A stretch of DNA of 44,483 bases from an uncultured Eubacterium sp. Its GTDB lineage: Bacteria > Bacillota > Clostridia > Oscillospirales > Acutalibacteraceae. The DNA lies in assembly GCA_910584985.1 (NCBI GenBank), contig CAJUDJ010000014.1, positions 1 to 44,483 of the forward strand. The letters are read 5' to 3'. This document shows, in pieces, positions 16,577 to 24,035 of this stretch (the stretch's first letter is position 1; every line of letters starts with the position of its first letter). Position numbers and translations under genes: made by a program. The notes under the pieces are model-generated. The model saw only the letters and a program-made list of their open reading frames with translations, made no database searches and had not been told where the DNA came from.

Positions 16577-17056
16577 TTATCTGAAAAGAATATAGCAGTA
16601 AAGCCCGCCCATGCGGTTATATTCCACAGCCTCTGCTATACCTGCCGATATGACAGGCGAGCTGATTACAAGATTTCTTCCGGATAAAGCAATGCCCACA
16701 TTTCCTGCCCTTTTGGTTGCAAAGCCGAAACGATTTTTGTGAACCTCATTATGAAAATCGTTTACACCCGGTGTTGTTGAGCCGGCAAACACAATCGCAA
16801 AACTGGGATCAAAACTGCAGCCTGTTTCAATAACTCTGTCTGTATAAACGCCGTTTCCCGTGTAAAAGCCAACAAAATGCGGCGCATTCCACTGATCGCG
16901 CTCCGCAGGCGAGATATGCTTAACCATATCGCCGCTGTGTTCCCGGAATGCATTGTCAACCGTAACATTATCATAGTTGAAATCTTCTCTTTTGGGAATA
17001 TCTGTGCTTATCCATTTATTAAGCGATAAAAAATCCGTTTTCTGTGCTGAACCCAT
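16577..17056 (-). CDS. Phage tail-fibre-like protein (short)
   Basis: A 159-residue protein. The N-terminus (LNKWISTDIPKREDFNYDN, then a HISPAERDQWN-type segment) matches the start of fibre/appendage proteins in PBSX-like phages, where it joins the fibre to the baseplate. The C-terminal half (GFYTGNGVYTDRVIE, SFDPSFAIVFAG) resembles the receptor-facing beta domain found in Clostridia prophages. It is very short for a fibre, with no collagen-like or repeated shaft. AAGGAG lies 5-6 nt before the ATG. It is the last gene of the module, 21 nt after the gp48-like gene, and is followed by the terminator at 16523-16554. No fibre chaperone gene follows. Confidence 0.7.
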   Translation of the reverse strand: MGSAQKTDFLSLNKWISTDIPKREDFNYDNVTVDNAFREHSGDMVKHISPAERDQWNAPHFVGFYTGNGVYTDRVIETGCSFDPSFAIVFAGSTTPGVNDFHNEVHKNRFGFATKRAGNVGIALSGRNLVISSPVISAGIAEAVEYNRMGGLYCYILFR

Positions 17057-17077
17057 ATTTTCTCCTTTTCAATCTGT

Positions 17078-17629
17078 TTATTTTATTCCGTCCAGTGTTA
17101 TAAACGGCAGTTCAAGGCGGTCAAGCTCAAACCATCTGAGTGCGGCAGCATCCCATTTATCAAAGTTTTTCCCCGCATTGCCGTTTATAACAACCGTGCA
17201 GGGATTTACATCCGTTATCTGCTTTGAAAGCATCTCAAGCAATGTTCTGAAATCTGCCGAGCCGCAGCTGAACTGCATTACATTTCCTGCCATCGTATAA
17301 GAAGCACCGCCGTTTTCCTTTACAGCGGCATCAAAATAAGATTTTGAATATATGCCCGGATTATCGGCCACTGCATTTATAACAGCAGCCTTGGACAGTG
17401 CCGTATCCACAGCGGGTTTTTCCTTTACCATGCTTAAAAACATGGCGGTTCCCTGTTCGTCTGCCGTGTCTATAAAAACATTGTTCATGGCCTTTTTCAT
17501 TTTCTCCTGTGCCAGTCCTATTCCTGCCGCATATGCTTTCATTTCCGCTTTTGTAAACGAACCGTTGTTTACCGAAAGGCCAAGGCTTTTCATAAGTCCT
17601 TCAAGCCTTGAATAGATTTCATCATTCAT
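17078..17629 (-). CDS. Probable baseplate protein, XkdU/Mu gp48-like position
   Basis: A 183-residue protein placed directly after the gpJ homologue, where PBSX-like phages encode the XkdU/YqcA (DUF2313) protein that joins the baseplate wedge to the fibre. Sequence similarity to that family is not obvious to me. The N-terminus (MNDEIYSRLEGLMKSLGL) is helical, and the C-terminal half (DFRTLLEMLSKQITDVNPCTVVINGN, then FELDRLELPFITLDG) looks like the beta-rich end of such proteins. It overlaps the gpJ gene by 8 nt. The assignment rests mainly on gene order. Confidence 0.55.
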   Translation of the reverse strand: MNDEIYSRLEGLMKSLGLSVNNGSFTKAEMKAYAAGIGLAQEKMKKAMNNVFIDTADEQGTAMFLSMVKEKPAVDTALSKAAVINAVADNPGIYSKSYFDAAVKENGGASYTMAGNVMQFSCGSADFRTLLEMLSKQITDVNPCTVVINGNAGKNFDKWDAAALRWFELDRLELPFITLDGIK

Positions 17630-18692
17630 ATGTATAAACCTCCGTTTTCTGCAGCTTCAGAAAGCCCGTGCTGCCGCAGGCCGCAGCGCCTGTGCTTTCC
17701 GTGCCGAGGAATATGTTGATATATTCCACACCGTCTATTCCGCTGCAATACGCAGCAATTGCAGATTCGCTGTAATTCTGCCCGATTTTTTCGCTGCTGC
17801 AAAATTCGGATATTTTTCTTTCAACCGTTTTTTGTATTTCGGAAGGATTATATCCGCTTAATATTTTCACCTCAGCCGTAACGCCGAAAGGCTGTTCTGC
17901 TGCTGCCGTAAATTCAAGCTTTGCACCGCACAAAACAGCAAATCCAAGCATATCGGTAACCTGATTTTTCAGCGTGCTGCTTATTATCCCGCTGTCTGTT
18001 TTCAGGCACACTTTAAGCACATGGTTTTCCCCTGCACTTACCACCGCATCCGTAACACCGTCTATCGTAAGCAAACTTTCCCTTACGGCAGCTGCCGAAA
18101 CAGCATTTTTTCTGCTGCTGTAAGAATTCAGTATACGCTCTCTGAGTGCTTCATCGCTTTCCGCATCGCAGCCTCCTGCGAATTTCGTTCTGCTTACTGC
18201 GCCGGAAAGATGTGCAGGCGGATTCACTGCTGTAAGCAATATTCCCGAAGCAATATTATATTCACTTCCCGTTTTCAGTGCTTTAACAGGGGCTTCAGCC
18301 GAAACAGAATCCGCTGCAATACTTGCTGCAGCCGTTGTTGCAAACTGAATAAAAGGCCGGTCTGAAACGGAAAACACAGTGCCCTTTGGAACGGAAAGCA
18401 CAGTGCCTGTGCTGTTTTCCGTTCTGCTCAGGATGATTCTTCCTTCTGCATAAGAGGGTTCTTTTCTGCTGATTTTTCTTAACTGTGCATGCCTGTCCAG
18501 ATATGTACCCGAAGCAGTCTGCGGAAAGCTTTGCCTTATAATAAAATCACCGTAAACACAAACAGAATAAATTTCAGCCGCAACAGCCTTGAATCTTGCT
18601 TCAAGGTCAGAAAGATTTTTAACGGCTTCGCCTTTTTCCCTGCAAAAGGCTGTTTTCATTTCGTCAAGTATTTCCATAAAGGTTAAGCTCAT
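17622..18692 (-). CDS. Baseplate J-like protein (XkdT / P2 gpJ family)
   Basis: A 356-residue Baseplate_J protein. Recognisable parts are the N-terminal helix region with GTYLDRHAQLR, the beta domain with GTVLSVPKGTVFS, the GSEYNIASG turn, FAGGCDAESDEALRERIL (the most conserved block) and a C-terminal domain with ISEFCSSEKIGQNYSESAI. In contractile-tail phages it builds the wedge that surrounds the hub. Length is typical of PBSX XkdT. It overlaps the gp25-like gene by 4 nt and the next gene by 8 nt. Its presence implies descent from a contractile-tail phage even though no sheath gene is found here. Confidence 0.88.
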   Translation of the reverse strand: MSLTFMEILDEMKTAFCREKGEAVKNLSDLEARFKAVAAEIYSVCVYGDFIIRQSFPQTASGTYLDRHAQLRKISRKEPSYAEGRIILSRTENSTGTVLSVPKGTVFSVSDRPFIQFATTAAASIAADSVSAEAPVKALKTGSEYNIASGILLTAVNPPAHLSGAVSRTKFAGGCDAESDEALRERILNSYSSRKNAVSAAAVRESLLTIDGVTDAVVSAGENHVLKVCLKTDSGIISSTLKNQVTDMLGFAVLCGAKLEFTAAAEQPFGVTAEVKILSGYNPSEIQKTVERKISEFCSSEKIGQNYSESAIAAYCSGIDGVEYINIFLGTESTGAAACGSTGFLKLQKTEVYTYE

Positions 18693-18994
18693 CTGCTGAC
18701 AGACACCCGCCTTTCACAATGATTGATAATAATGGTAAAATCAAAACCATTCTTATTTTCTTTAACGGATTTTATATAAACACCGTTTAATCCGTTCAAT
18801 GCCTGCCCCGCATACGCAAATGCATAATCTGCACTGCCGAAACAATGCGTGCCGAAATTTTTATCGGGATAAAAATTTCCTCTATGCACAGTTAAAGCAA
18901 TCAGAATATTCTGAAGCAGCTCATCTGCATGCTCAATCTCCTTAAGGCCTGCTGCATGCTTAACATAATCTCCGTTTAAAATTTCTGCTGTCAT
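18689..18994 (-). CDS. Baseplate wedge protein, XkdS / gp25-like (DUF2634)
   Basis: A 101-residue protein with the gp25/XkdS pattern: a central helix (ADELLQNILIALTVHRGNF), the short YPDKNFGTHCFG turn and a C-terminal beta pair ending FTIIINHCERRVSVSR. Gp25-like proteins nucleate sheath assembly and hold the wedge together in contractile systems. It overlaps the spike gene by 4 nt (ATGA) and gpJ by 4 nt. The strict order spike-gp25-gpJ supports the call. Confidence 0.75.
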   Translation of the reverse strand: MTAEILNGDYVKHAAGLKEIEHADELLQNILIALTVHRGNFYPDKNFGTHCFGSADYAFAYAGQALNGLNGVYIKSVKENKNGFDFTIIINHCERRVSVSR

Positions 18995-19362
18995 AAAACA
19001 ATTTCTCCTTCGGAGTTCTTAATCTCTCCCTTTAAAGTAACCGCCAGTCCGTTCAGCTCAATATCCCCGTTGTTTTTCAGCGTTATTTTTGCACCGCCTG
19101 CCGATGTAATGGAAATTTCTCCTGCCTGAAGCAAATCCTGCTTCATTCTTGTGCCTGCGCCCGCTGCCCCGCCGGTGCTGTTTATAATCAGGATTTCCTC
19201 ACCGTCAGGCGCATAGGCGGAATAACCGTAAGGCGCATAATTCTGCACCTCTTCACTTTGCACGGTTGAAACGGTTTTAAGCACCGCATTTCCGCCAACG
19301 GAAACCGTTCCTTTTTCGGCTGCCGTCTGCTGCACACCGCCGAACCGTCTGCTAAGCCACAT
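18991..19362 (-). CDS. Baseplate spike protein (Mu gp45 / P2 gpV-like)
   Basis: A 123-residue protein. The first part (YAPYGYSAYAPDGEEILII) and the C-terminal part (GEISITSAGGAKITLKNNGDIELNG) match the OB-fold and beta-helix start of Mu gp45-type spike proteins, which cap the tail tube and pierce the cell envelope. The C-terminal HxH iron site of full-length spikes is absent, so the tip is short. The start overlaps the end of the hub gene by 11 nt, with GGGAG 9 nt before the ATG. In skin/PBSX this slot holds a DUF2577 protein, so the slot is occupied by a different or diverged spike. Confidence 0.7.
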   Translation of the reverse strand: MWLSRRFGGVQQTAAEKGTVSVGGNAVLKTVSTVQSEEVQNYAPYGYSAYAPDGEEILIINSTGGAAGAGTRMKQDLLQAGEISITSAGGAKITLKNNGDIELNGLAVTLKGEIKNSEGEIVL

Positions 19363-20299
19363 AATTAATCAGCTCCCCATCTGTTTTTTTCTTAAGAACA
19401 ACTGCGGTTTTTTCGCCGTTTTTGCTTTTGCTTTTCACGATTTCGCTGACATAAAATATCTCTGTACCGGAAAACATATCCGCATTGGCCAGAACCCTGT
19501 CGTATATATGAAAATCGCAGTCGCCTGCAAGCTCTGCCGAAACGGAATAATATGCCTCAAGCGCAGAATTAATTTTCTGTTCGGCAGTGATTTCCCGCTG
19601 CCAGAGCGGAATGGAAGAAAGATTATAGAGCCTTCTTCTTTTTATTCCGTTCTTTTCAGCAAGTGTGCTTTTGAAGTGATACGCATAATTGTCTGCCGAA
19701 TTGATTTTGTAATCAATATCACTTATCAGTGCACTTCTGTTTATCACATACGAAAGCGAAAGCACTCTGTAATCACACAAATGCTTAACACTGCTGCTTT
19801 CCGTGTGAATTTTAAGTTCATTTTCGGGTGTGGCATAAACAGGTGCTTTGCACACTGCCGAAACAAAATTATTTATTGCACCGTAACAGCTTGTTCCCTT
19901 CGGCACAAGATAGCTGTGCTCCGAATAAAGCTCCGGCAGGCAGCATTCAAAGCCCAGCTCCCTTGCATTCGTAAACCAAAGCTGCCTTGCGGACGGATTA
20001 CTGTACTGGCACGGCACCGCTTCATTATCGACAAGCAGAGCCGCACTGCTTCTTGCATAAATAAAACATCTGCCGCCGTTCTGATTCAGCACGGTTTTCT
20101 GTTTATCGCAAAATCCGTTAAACACAAGCTTTTTGCGACTGTATGCTTTTACAATACAAATTTCGCAGATGTTTTTTTCAGCTGTAAAACTGAGTCGCAG
20201 CCCATCACACACAGCAGCCGCTTCGCTCACCAGCTCATAGAAAAGGATTTTTCCAACCGGCACGACATTCCCGTTTATATCAAAAAGTTCAAAAATCAT
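19352..20299 (-). CDS. Tail hub protein, XkdQ / gpD-like
   Basis: A 315-residue protein in the XkdQ/YqbQ slot. It begins with a short beta domain (MIFELFDINGNVVPVGKI), followed by the typical SARQLWFTNARELGFECC and YGAINNFVSAVCKAP segments, and ends with ILFYVSEI-like and AVVLKKKT strands. Hub proteins trimerise at the bottom of the tail tube and receive the spike. It overlaps the LysM gene by 4 nt. Sequence divergence is high, so the assignment combines fold-like pattern with gene order. Confidence 0.7.
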   Translation of the reverse strand: MIFELFDINGNVVPVGKILFYELVSEAAAVCDGLRLSFTAEKNICEICIVKAYSRKKLVFNGFCDKQKTVLNQNGGRCFIYARSSAALLVDNEAVPCQYSNPSARQLWFTNARELGFECCLPELYSEHSYLVPKGTSCYGAINNFVSAVCKAPVYATPENELKIHTESSSVKHLCDYRVLSLSYVINRSALISDIDYKINSADNYAYHFKSTLAEKNGIKRRRLYNLSSIPLWQREITAEQKINSALEAYYSVSAELAGDCDFHIYDRVLANADMFSGTEIFYVSEIVKSKSKNGEKTAVVLKKKTDGELINYVA

Positions 20300-20805
20300 T
20301 TCAGCACCACCTTATCACCGCATCGAACGCTGAACGGATTTTCAAATGCATTCAGACGCATAAGTTCCTCAACAGGCTTCTTACACCTGAAAGCAATATC
20401 AAACATATTTTCATTTTCCTGCGCATAGGTAAAACCAAAATCATACAGACTGCTTTTTCCGCTATTTTCCTCTATAAAGGAAACCGTATAGGAAACACAG
20501 CTTTTCTTTGCATCATCCGTAAGCACCAGTCCTGAAAGAAAAGCATAAAAACAGCTGCCGTCCGGCAGAAACAGCCAGCCCGGAGCTGCACTGTCGCGCA
20601 GAATCCGAAGCTGTTGTGCAAGCGCACGGCGATCATCGCCCCAGAAACTGCCGCTGCAGCAGATTCTTGCCGCATTGTGCGATATATTGCAAACGGCACT
20701 GCTGCTGCCGAAAACAGGCTCTTCATGTATATTTTCAGATAATTCCGTTTTGATAAGTGCAGGATTTGCCGGAAATTCAAAGGCTTTAAATTTCAATTTT
20801 ATCAT
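20296..20805 (-). CDS. LysM-domain tail protein (XkdP-like)
   Basis: A 169-residue protein. Residues 1-115 contain an N-terminal tail-type beta domain (KAFEFPANPALIKTEL, then an SGSFWGDDRRALAQQL helix). The C-terminal 45 residues resemble a LysM peptidoglycan-binding motif: FTYAQENENMFDIAFRCKKP, VEELMRLN and RCGDKVVLK. XkdP/YqbP proteins lie between tape measure and hub in PBSX-like phages. Here the gene starts directly at the stop codon of the 33-residue ORF, whose last codons supply the GGAGAGGAAG ribosome binding site. The preceding tape-measure gene is absent. Confidence 0.72.
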   Translation of the reverse strand: MIKLKFKAFEFPANPALIKTELSENIHEEPVFGSSSAVCNISHNAARICCSGSFWGDDRRALAQQLRILRDSAAPGWLFLPDGSCFYAFLSGLVLTDDAKKSCVSYTVSFIEENSGKSSLYDFGFTYAQENENMFDIAFRCKKPVEELMRLNAFENPFSVRCGDKVVLK

Positions 20806-20907
20806 TTAATTTTCTTCCTCTCCGAGTCCGTTATCAAACCGCTTGGAATCCAGACGGATATATTCGGAAATTTCCCTCATTTCGTCATAATCCTTTTCTT
20901 CATTCAT
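20806..20907 (-). CDS. 33-residue acidic ORF at the junction of head-neck and tail genes
   Basis: A short ORF, ATG at 20907 to TAA at 20806, with a perfect GGAGGT 7 nt upstream. It overlaps the upstream gene by 8 nt, and the next gene's ATG starts immediately after the TAA. The product is acidic and probably helical (EISEYIRLDSKRFDNGL). No function is assigned. In skin/PBSX a small YqzN/YkzM-type protein sits just before the sheath gene, so this could be its shortened counterpart by position only. It also may act mainly to couple translation of the LysM gene. Confidence 0.65.
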   Translation of the reverse strand: MNEEKDYDEMREISEYIRLDSKRFDNGLGEEEN

Positions 20908-21313
20908 CACCGTTACCTCCAAAGAAAATTTCGTTGTGAAAAGTAAATACTGCCCGCATCACATAGCAGCCTGCCGTGCTGTTTGTTTTTATTTCCGAAA
21001 CACGCACGGAAACAATACGGAAATCGGCAGTATCTCTGCATATTCTGAAAACAAATTTTTCAGGTGTCGCGCTCTCATCGGAAAACGGAACAAAGATATC
21101 TGCAAAAACGCTGAAAAAGCCTGTTTTAACATCACCGCCGATGGAAGCATCATCAATATGAATTTCCTGTATTCCGACAGCAATTACTGTGTTTTTCAGC
21201 ACAGTCGGCTTTACCGTGCGCGGAAAAGCCCTTGTAATCTGAACATCTGCAAAAAAGCGATCATCCAGAAGCCTTCCCAGAAACCCGGCAAGTATATTTT
21301 CTGCCTTAACCAT
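20900..21313 (-). CDS. Phage neck / tail-completion protein (XkdJ/YqbJ position)
   Basis: A 137-residue protein starting MVKAENILAGFLGRLL. It has alternating beta strands (TVIAVGIQEIHIDDASIGG, FFSVFADIFVPFSD, YVMRAVFTFHNEIFF) like tail-terminator or completion proteins that close the tail at the neck. It begins immediately after the adaptor stop codon and ends overlapping the 33-residue ORF. In complete relatives the sheath and tube genes follow directly; here they do not. The fold is inferred from pattern and position. Confidence 0.6.
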   Translation of the reverse strand: MVKAENILAGFLGRLLDDRFFADVQITRAFPRTVKPTVLKNTVIAVGIQEIHIDDASIGGDVKTGFFSVFADIFVPFSDESATPEKFVFRICRDTADFRIVSVRVSEIKTNSTAGCYVMRAVFTFHNEIFFGGNGDE

Positions 21314-21661
21314 TTATTCCTCCCAGATTTTTCTTAAAATTCCCGTAAAATACAGCACTTTGTTTTCAAGCTTAATCGCTTCCTTTTTTCGAAACATATA
21401 TTTTATGCCGTCAGCATAAAGCTCTGCATTATCGGACAAAGAAAGAATATTGTGATGAAAAGGACCGATATAGGTGTAATAATCGGCGCTTACAACACCG
21501 ATTTCTGTTTCTTTCAGCTCAAAATCGGATTTATTGTTTTTCCATCTCGGCTGAATAACAGCATAAAACGGCGGCGAAACCCAGTTTCCGTCCTTAAGGA
21601 AAACCTTTCGTCCTGTTTTTTCAAGCCCATATTTTACTTTATATGCCCTGTTCATTTTCAA
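21314..21661 (-). CDS. Head-tail adaptor / minor structural protein (YqbH-like position)
   Basis: A 115-residue beta-rich protein (KVKYGLEKTGRKVFL, FYAVIQPRWKNNKSDFE, ADYYTYIGPFHHNI, LENKVLYFTGILRKIWEE). This resembles the small head-closure proteins in the YqbH (DUF3599) slot, which plug the connector after packaging. It overlaps the preceding gene by 4 nt. I cannot separate a stopper from an adaptor by eye. Confidence 0.6.
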   Translation of the reverse strand: MKMNRAYKVKYGLEKTGRKVFLKDGNWVSPPFYAVIQPRWKNNKSDFELKETEIGVVSADYYTYIGPFHHNILSLSDNAELYADGIKYMFRKKEAIKLENKVLYFTGILRKIWEE

Positions 21662-22032
21662 ACACCTAAAAAAGCAAAACTGCTGTTTTCTGCATCTGCT
21701 TCGGGCTTCAGGAAACCCCTGCAGGCTTCCCTTGCAAAAGCAAGCGCGCTTTCTGCCGTGCCGCGTGCATCCGTTTCCTGCTTAAGGGAAACATCACCTG
21801 CCGTAAAAGAAGCAATACCGTCTGCCATTTCAGCCGTGCAGCATATGGCTTTATATGCCAGTGCCGCCGCATACTGAATGATTCTGACATCATTTTCATC
21901 CGCATTCTCTGCAATCAGCTCCTGTGTCTGCAGCACTGCAGCAGAAATAAAAGTGCTGTATTTTTCAAGCTCTTTTTCATCAAAACCGCCCATAACGGCA
22001 ACACTTTTTTTAACAAGCCCGGTATCTGTCAT
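21658..22032 (-). CDS. Head-tail connector protein (gp6-like / YqbG position)
   Basis: A 124-residue mainly helical protein (KELEKYSTFISAAVLQTQELI, VRIIQYAAALAYKAICC, ESALAFAREACRGFL). Helical bundles of this size after the capsid gene are the gp6/gp15-like connectors that form a ring under the portal. It lies 35 nt after the capsid gene, with GAAAGGAAG before the start, and overlaps the next gene by 4 nt. Confidence 0.65.
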   Translation of the reverse strand: MTDTGLVKKSVAVMGGFDEKELEKYSTFISAAVLQTQELIAENADENDVRIIQYAAALAYKAICCTAEMADGIASFTAGDVSLKQETDARGTAESALAFAREACRGFLKPEADAENSSFAFLGV

Positions 22033-22067
22033 AGCTTCACTTCCTTTCTTTCTGTTCTGAACTGTTA

Positions 22068-23054
22068 TTAATAATTAAGAATTTTGACCGCATCGCTGAA
22101 AATGGTTGAAAAACCTGTTATGGTTGTAATAGCCGCACGCTCAAGCTGGCGGTCAATCAGCTTATCAAATTCAGTTAAAACACCGCCTGCCTGCACCTTT
22201 TCAAGTGCAGCCCTGTTATCAAGTGCAATAACGGTTTTTTCAGCTTCACCGCTAATCTTAAGCACCTCTGCCCCAAACGGCGTAATCATTTTGCCTGTGC
22301 CGTGAAAGCTCTGTCCCGCATAGGAATCCTTAAACTCAGAAACACTGAGCATATCTGCAAGAGCCGAAGACGAAGCAAGAAAAGTGGTTGCATTGTAAGG
22401 CGAAAGTGCATCCCACACCTTAACAAGGTCGGAATAATTTACAACCGAACCGGTGCCTGCAATTTCTTCCGGCGCAGAAGTCTTTATAACATCAATTGCA
22501 TCTTTAAGCTGTGTTCTTGCAATATAAGCGCCGATCTGCTTAAGCGTAACGGTAAACAGATCCAGCTTCTGGAATTTTATCGCTTCGTATGAAGCAACAA
22601 GCATTCTGCCTCTTTTCTTAAGCGTTGTAAGCTTTTCCTTTGTTTTGATATTGGTTTCGGGAATAATCTCTCCCTCTGCCACAAGCGCAAGCTCTTTTTC
22701 CGCTTCATCGGGCACGCTTTCTATTGCCCTGTAATCAAGCGAATCAATATTTGTGGTGGTTGCGATGATTTTCGGAAGTATGTCCTGCTCCTCCAGCCCC
22801 TGCTGAACAGCACGCGAAATATATTCGGGAAAAAGCGCCGCAGAATCCGTTGTTTTAAAAAATTTTGAAACGGTATCGGAGCCTGTGCCCGAAACCTTTA
22901 TATCAAATCTTTTAAGCTGGCGCTGGTAGGCATCAAGCCCTTCATAATCCGTGCCGATATAGTTTTCAGACGGATCAAGCTCTTCCAGTGAAGCTGTGAA
23001 GCCTTTTGATGTGGTGTAAAGTCCTTTTTCAAGTTTAATATTATCAAATGCCAT
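22068..23054 (-). CDS. Major capsid protein (XkdG / HK97-fold family)
   Basis: A 328-residue capsid protein. The N-terminal arm contains GFTASLEELDPSENYIGTDYEGLDAYQRQLKR; the core begins near SALFPEYISRAVQQGLEE and includes EGEIIPE, KKRGRMLVASYEAIKF, the IGAYIARTQLKDAI spine helix and the C-terminal TPFGAEVLKISGEAEKTVIALD-type segment, as in XkdG/YqbE capsids. No separate scaffold gene exists; the scaffold may be part of the protease gene upstream. A strong AAGGAGAAA precedes the ATG. The length is normal and there is no sign of truncation, so it could still form shells. Confidence 0.87.
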   Translation of the reverse strand: MAFDNIKLEKGLYTTSKGFTASLEELDPSENYIGTDYEGLDAYQRQLKRFDIKVSGTGSDTVSKFFKTTDSAALFPEYISRAVQQGLEEQDILPKIIATTTNIDSLDYRAIESVPDEAEKELALVAEGEIIPETNIKTKEKLTTLKKRGRMLVASYEAIKFQKLDLFTVTLKQIGAYIARTQLKDAIDVIKTSAPEEIAGTGSVVNYSDLVKVWDALSPYNATTFLASSSALADMLSVSEFKDSYAGQSFHGTGKMITPFGAEVLKISGEAEKTVIALDNRAALEKVQAGGVLTEFDKLIDRQLERAAITTITGFSTIFSDAVKILNY

Positions 23055-23066
23055 TTCTGTTTCTCC

Positions 23067-24035
23067 TTAAATTCTGAATTCGTTAAAGCTGTCTTTTGCC
23101 TTGCCTTTTGCAGCCAAAAGCTGTGGTGCAGGCATGTTTTCAGCTGCCTGCTGCTTCTGAAAAGCGGCTTTAAAGCTTAAAAGTTCTTTTGTTGTCATAA
23201 CTGCTGCTACACCGCCGAAAACCTTTAAATCCATCTGCGGCATTGCTTTTGCACAAAGCGAAACAAGTTCTTTGATAATACTCTTCTTATACTCTTCGCC
23301 AAGTGCAGCAAGTTCTTCCTTTTCCTCTATGTAGGCACGAATCTCGCCCGCTTCTTTTCTTGTAAGCATAACCGTACTGTCCTGCGTATCAAGAATTTTT
23401 TTAATATCTGTCATACAAAAAGTTCCTTTATCCGAACTGAATGATTTTGTAACGCCTGCATCTCTTTGAGCAGGCACGGCAACAAAGCTCCATTCATAAG
23501 CATCTGCCGCATTGCTTAATATGCTGAAACAAAGCCTGCCGTCATATTCTTTTCCGTTTATATGGCTGCATTTTCCGCTTTTTCTGCTTTTTCCGCAAAC
23601 CGAGCAAACAGAACAGCCCATTGCGCAGGAAACGGAAACTTCCTTTTTTATGCCTGCTTCTATATCTGTAATAAACGCTTTGTTCTCGTCGCTTTTTACC
23701 ATATATGCCTTTGCACGAAGCCTGTAATAATCCTCACCGTCTTCCGTTTTTCTGCCGGGAATGTTTTCCACCCATGTATCAAAAATTCTTGCTGACTGAT
23801 CTGACGATTTCATGGAATGATCCCGAATCCCCGTCTTTCCGAGAAACAGCACCGCAAGTTCTTTAAGCGCAGGCACGGAAAATTTTTCATAATCCCTGTC
23901 TATATCGTTACTGCAAAGCGTAAGGCTGAAAATATAAAGTTCTTCTTCCGAAAAATCTCTTCTTGTATATTTGCGTATCTTTTCATAATCTGCTTTTTCC
24001 GGCGTGCAGCATTTTTCTATGTATCCATCCTTCAA
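23067..24035 (-). CDS. XkdF-like prohead protease/scaffold protein with a cysteine cluster
   Basis: A 322-residue protein. The N-terminal half looks like the XkdF serine protease fold: LYIFSLTLCSNDIDRDYEKF, GIRDHSMKSSD (candidate His), KKEVSVSCAMG (candidate Ser) and YEWSFVAVPAQRDAG. A cysteine-rich insert with CSVCSVCGK and CSH (near 141-158) is likely a zinc knuckle, as in related Clostridia phage proteins. The C-terminal 110 residues are charged and helical (EAGEIRAYIEEKEELAALGEEY), a plausible scaffold region. It would cleave itself and the capsid during prohead maturation. It overlaps the portal gene by 4 nt. Confidence 0.75.
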   Translation of the reverse strand: MKDGYIEKCCTPEKADYEKIRKYTRRDFSEEELYIFSLTLCSNDIDRDYEKFSVPALKELAVLFLGKTGIRDHSMKSSDQSARIFDTWVENIPGRKTEDGEDYYRLRAKAYMVKSDENKAFITDIEAGIKKEVSVSCAMGCSVCSVCGKSRKSGKCSHINGKEYDGRLCFSILSNAADAYEWSFVAVPAQRDAGVTKSFSSDKGTFCMTDIKKILDTQDSTVMLTRKEAGEIRAYIEEKEELAALGEEYKKSIIKELVSLCAKAMPQMDLKVFGGVAAVMTTKELLSFKAAFQKQQAAENMPAPQLLAAKGKAKDSFNEFRI

